From an uncultured Collinsella sp. (lineage in GTDB: Bacteria > Actinomycetota > Coriobacteriia > Coriobacteriales > Coriobacteriaceae), in assembly GCA_900550735.1 (NCBI GenBank), contig URTD01000035.1:1-13142 (forward strand): a stretch of 13,142 bases of DNA, in the 5' to 3' direction. The notes under the pieces were generated by a model. It had not been told where the DNA came from. It saw only the letters and a list, made by a program, of their open reading frames with translations, and searched no databases. Position numbers and translations under genes: made by a program. Positions 12,537 to 13,142 of the stretch are shown one piece after another; the first letter of the stretch is position 1; each line of letters starts with the position of its first letter.

Positions 12537-13142
12537 GGTGGACCATCTCCTTGGTAATTCGAACGACATCGGTGACCTCGCTCACCTGCGCAAAAGCGGG
12601 CGAGACGGAAGATGCCAGACGGCGCGAGAGTTCAATAACCTGGGGAGGCTCCACGTAGGCACGCCGCATGAGATCGATGTTCGAGAATAGCTCGTGCGTG
12701 CGACCGCGGTCGAGGATGCGACCGTCGGCCATTACCACAATGCGCTCGGCAAAATCCGAGACGACTTCCATATCGTGGCAGACCATGATTACGGCGCAGC
12801 CGCGCTCGGCCATGGTGCGCACTGTTTCCATGACGGTCATGCACTCGCGGTAATCAAGGCCGCTCGTGGGCTCGTCGAGCACCACGATTTTGGGCTCTAC
12901 GACCACGACGGAGGCGAGTGCCACCATCTGGCGCTGACCGCGCGAGAGCGAGAAGGGCGCCTCGTCGGCCGGCAGGCCAAAGCGGTCGATGACGAGTTGA
13001 GCACGACGCAGCGCCTCGGCACGGTCGATGCCGGCAAGCTCCAGGCCAAAGGCGACCTCGTCGAGCACGGTGTCCTTGCAAATCTGGCGGTCGGGGTTTT
13101 GGAAGAGGGTCGCGACCTCGCGAGCGATGCGGCTCGTGGGAA
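12529..13142 (-). CDS. ECF transporter ATPase (partial, N-terminus outside the window)
   Basis: About 203 residues of an ABC-type ATPase are visible; the frame is still open at base 13142. The Q-loop is seen as TLFQNPDRQIC, followed by DTVLDEVAFGLELAGID. The signature is LSRGQRQM rather than LSGGQ. Walker B is IVVLDEPTSGLD and the H-loop is IMVCHDMEVV. The Walker A motif lies beyond the window edge. The Q-loop region with NPDRQ and VLDEVAFG is characteristic of EcfA1/EcfA2 proteins, and the overlapping ecfT confirms the type. Whether it is a single ATPase or the second half of a fused pair cannot be seen. The substrate is unknown, since no S component is in view. Confidence 0.88.
   Translation of the reverse strand, partial: PTSRIAREVATLFQNPDRQICKDTVLDEVAFGLELAGIDRAEALRRAQLVIDRFGLPADEAPFSLSRGQRQMVALASVVVVEPKIVVLDEPTSGLDYRECMTVMETVRTMAERGCAVIMVCHDMEVVSDFAERIVVMADGRILDRGRTHELFSNIDLMRRAYVEPPQVIELSRRLASSVSPAFAQVSEVTDVVRITKEMVHRG

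Noticed and set aside
1..13142. Phage, transposon, CRISPR or toxin-antitoxin system
   Set aside because: No transposase, integrase, regularly spaced repeats, tRNA-end repeats or small toxin-antitoxin pair was seen on either strand.

Overview
The window appears to join two different genomic backgrounds. From base 1 to about 2,540 the genes resemble those of a gut Ruminococcaceae/Faecalibacterium-like firmicute, with Leu codons almost all CTG. From about 2,590 to the end the sequence looks like a coriobacterium, most likely Collinsella: frequent CTC-GAG and CTC-GAC codon pairs, TATGAT-type -10 boxes and GC-rich intergenic hairpins. The switch falls inside one intact decarboxylase gene (lysA). 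It is either an assembly chimera through a conserved stretch of a shared gene or a real inter-phylum recombination. Genus names are inferred from style; no database search was possible.

Left part (1-2871): the C-terminal end of a probable NfeD-like protein, an SPFH/band 7 membrane protein, and a strong bidirectional terminator. On the minus strand follow a small membrane protein and lysA. The lysA leader (2872-3120) carries a clear lysine riboswitch, a downstream hairpin that can reach the start region, and a promoter, so lysine probably represses the lysA transcript.

Middle (3251-7304, plus strand): an M20D amidohydrolase diverging from lysA, possibly an N-acetyl-diaminopimelate deacetylase; a 107-residue membrane protein; a membrane-anchored FxLYD protein whose ribosome binding site lies in a perfect 14-bp hairpin; an XRE-like DNA-binding protein; and a Ser/Thr kinase with three C-terminal membrane helices. 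The last three look like a small signalling locus.

Right part (7342-13142): on the minus strand, a secreted coiled-coil protein with a lysozyme-like C-terminal domain and a MOSC protein, separated by an intergenic region rich in overlapping dyads. On the plus strand, an ATP-grasp ligase of the D-aspartate ligase type and an aspartate racemase, which together would make and attach D-Asp to the peptidoglycan side chain. On the minus strand, EcfT and a partial ECF ATPase of a vitamin/metal-type transporter whose substrate protein is not in view.

Cell-wall chemistry is the recurring theme: lysA and the possible Dap deacetylase supply Dap/Lys, the ligase-racemase pair supplies the D-Asp bridge, and the coiled-coil protein is a probable wall hydrolase. 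No tRNA, rRNA, CRISPR array, transposase or phage gene was seen.
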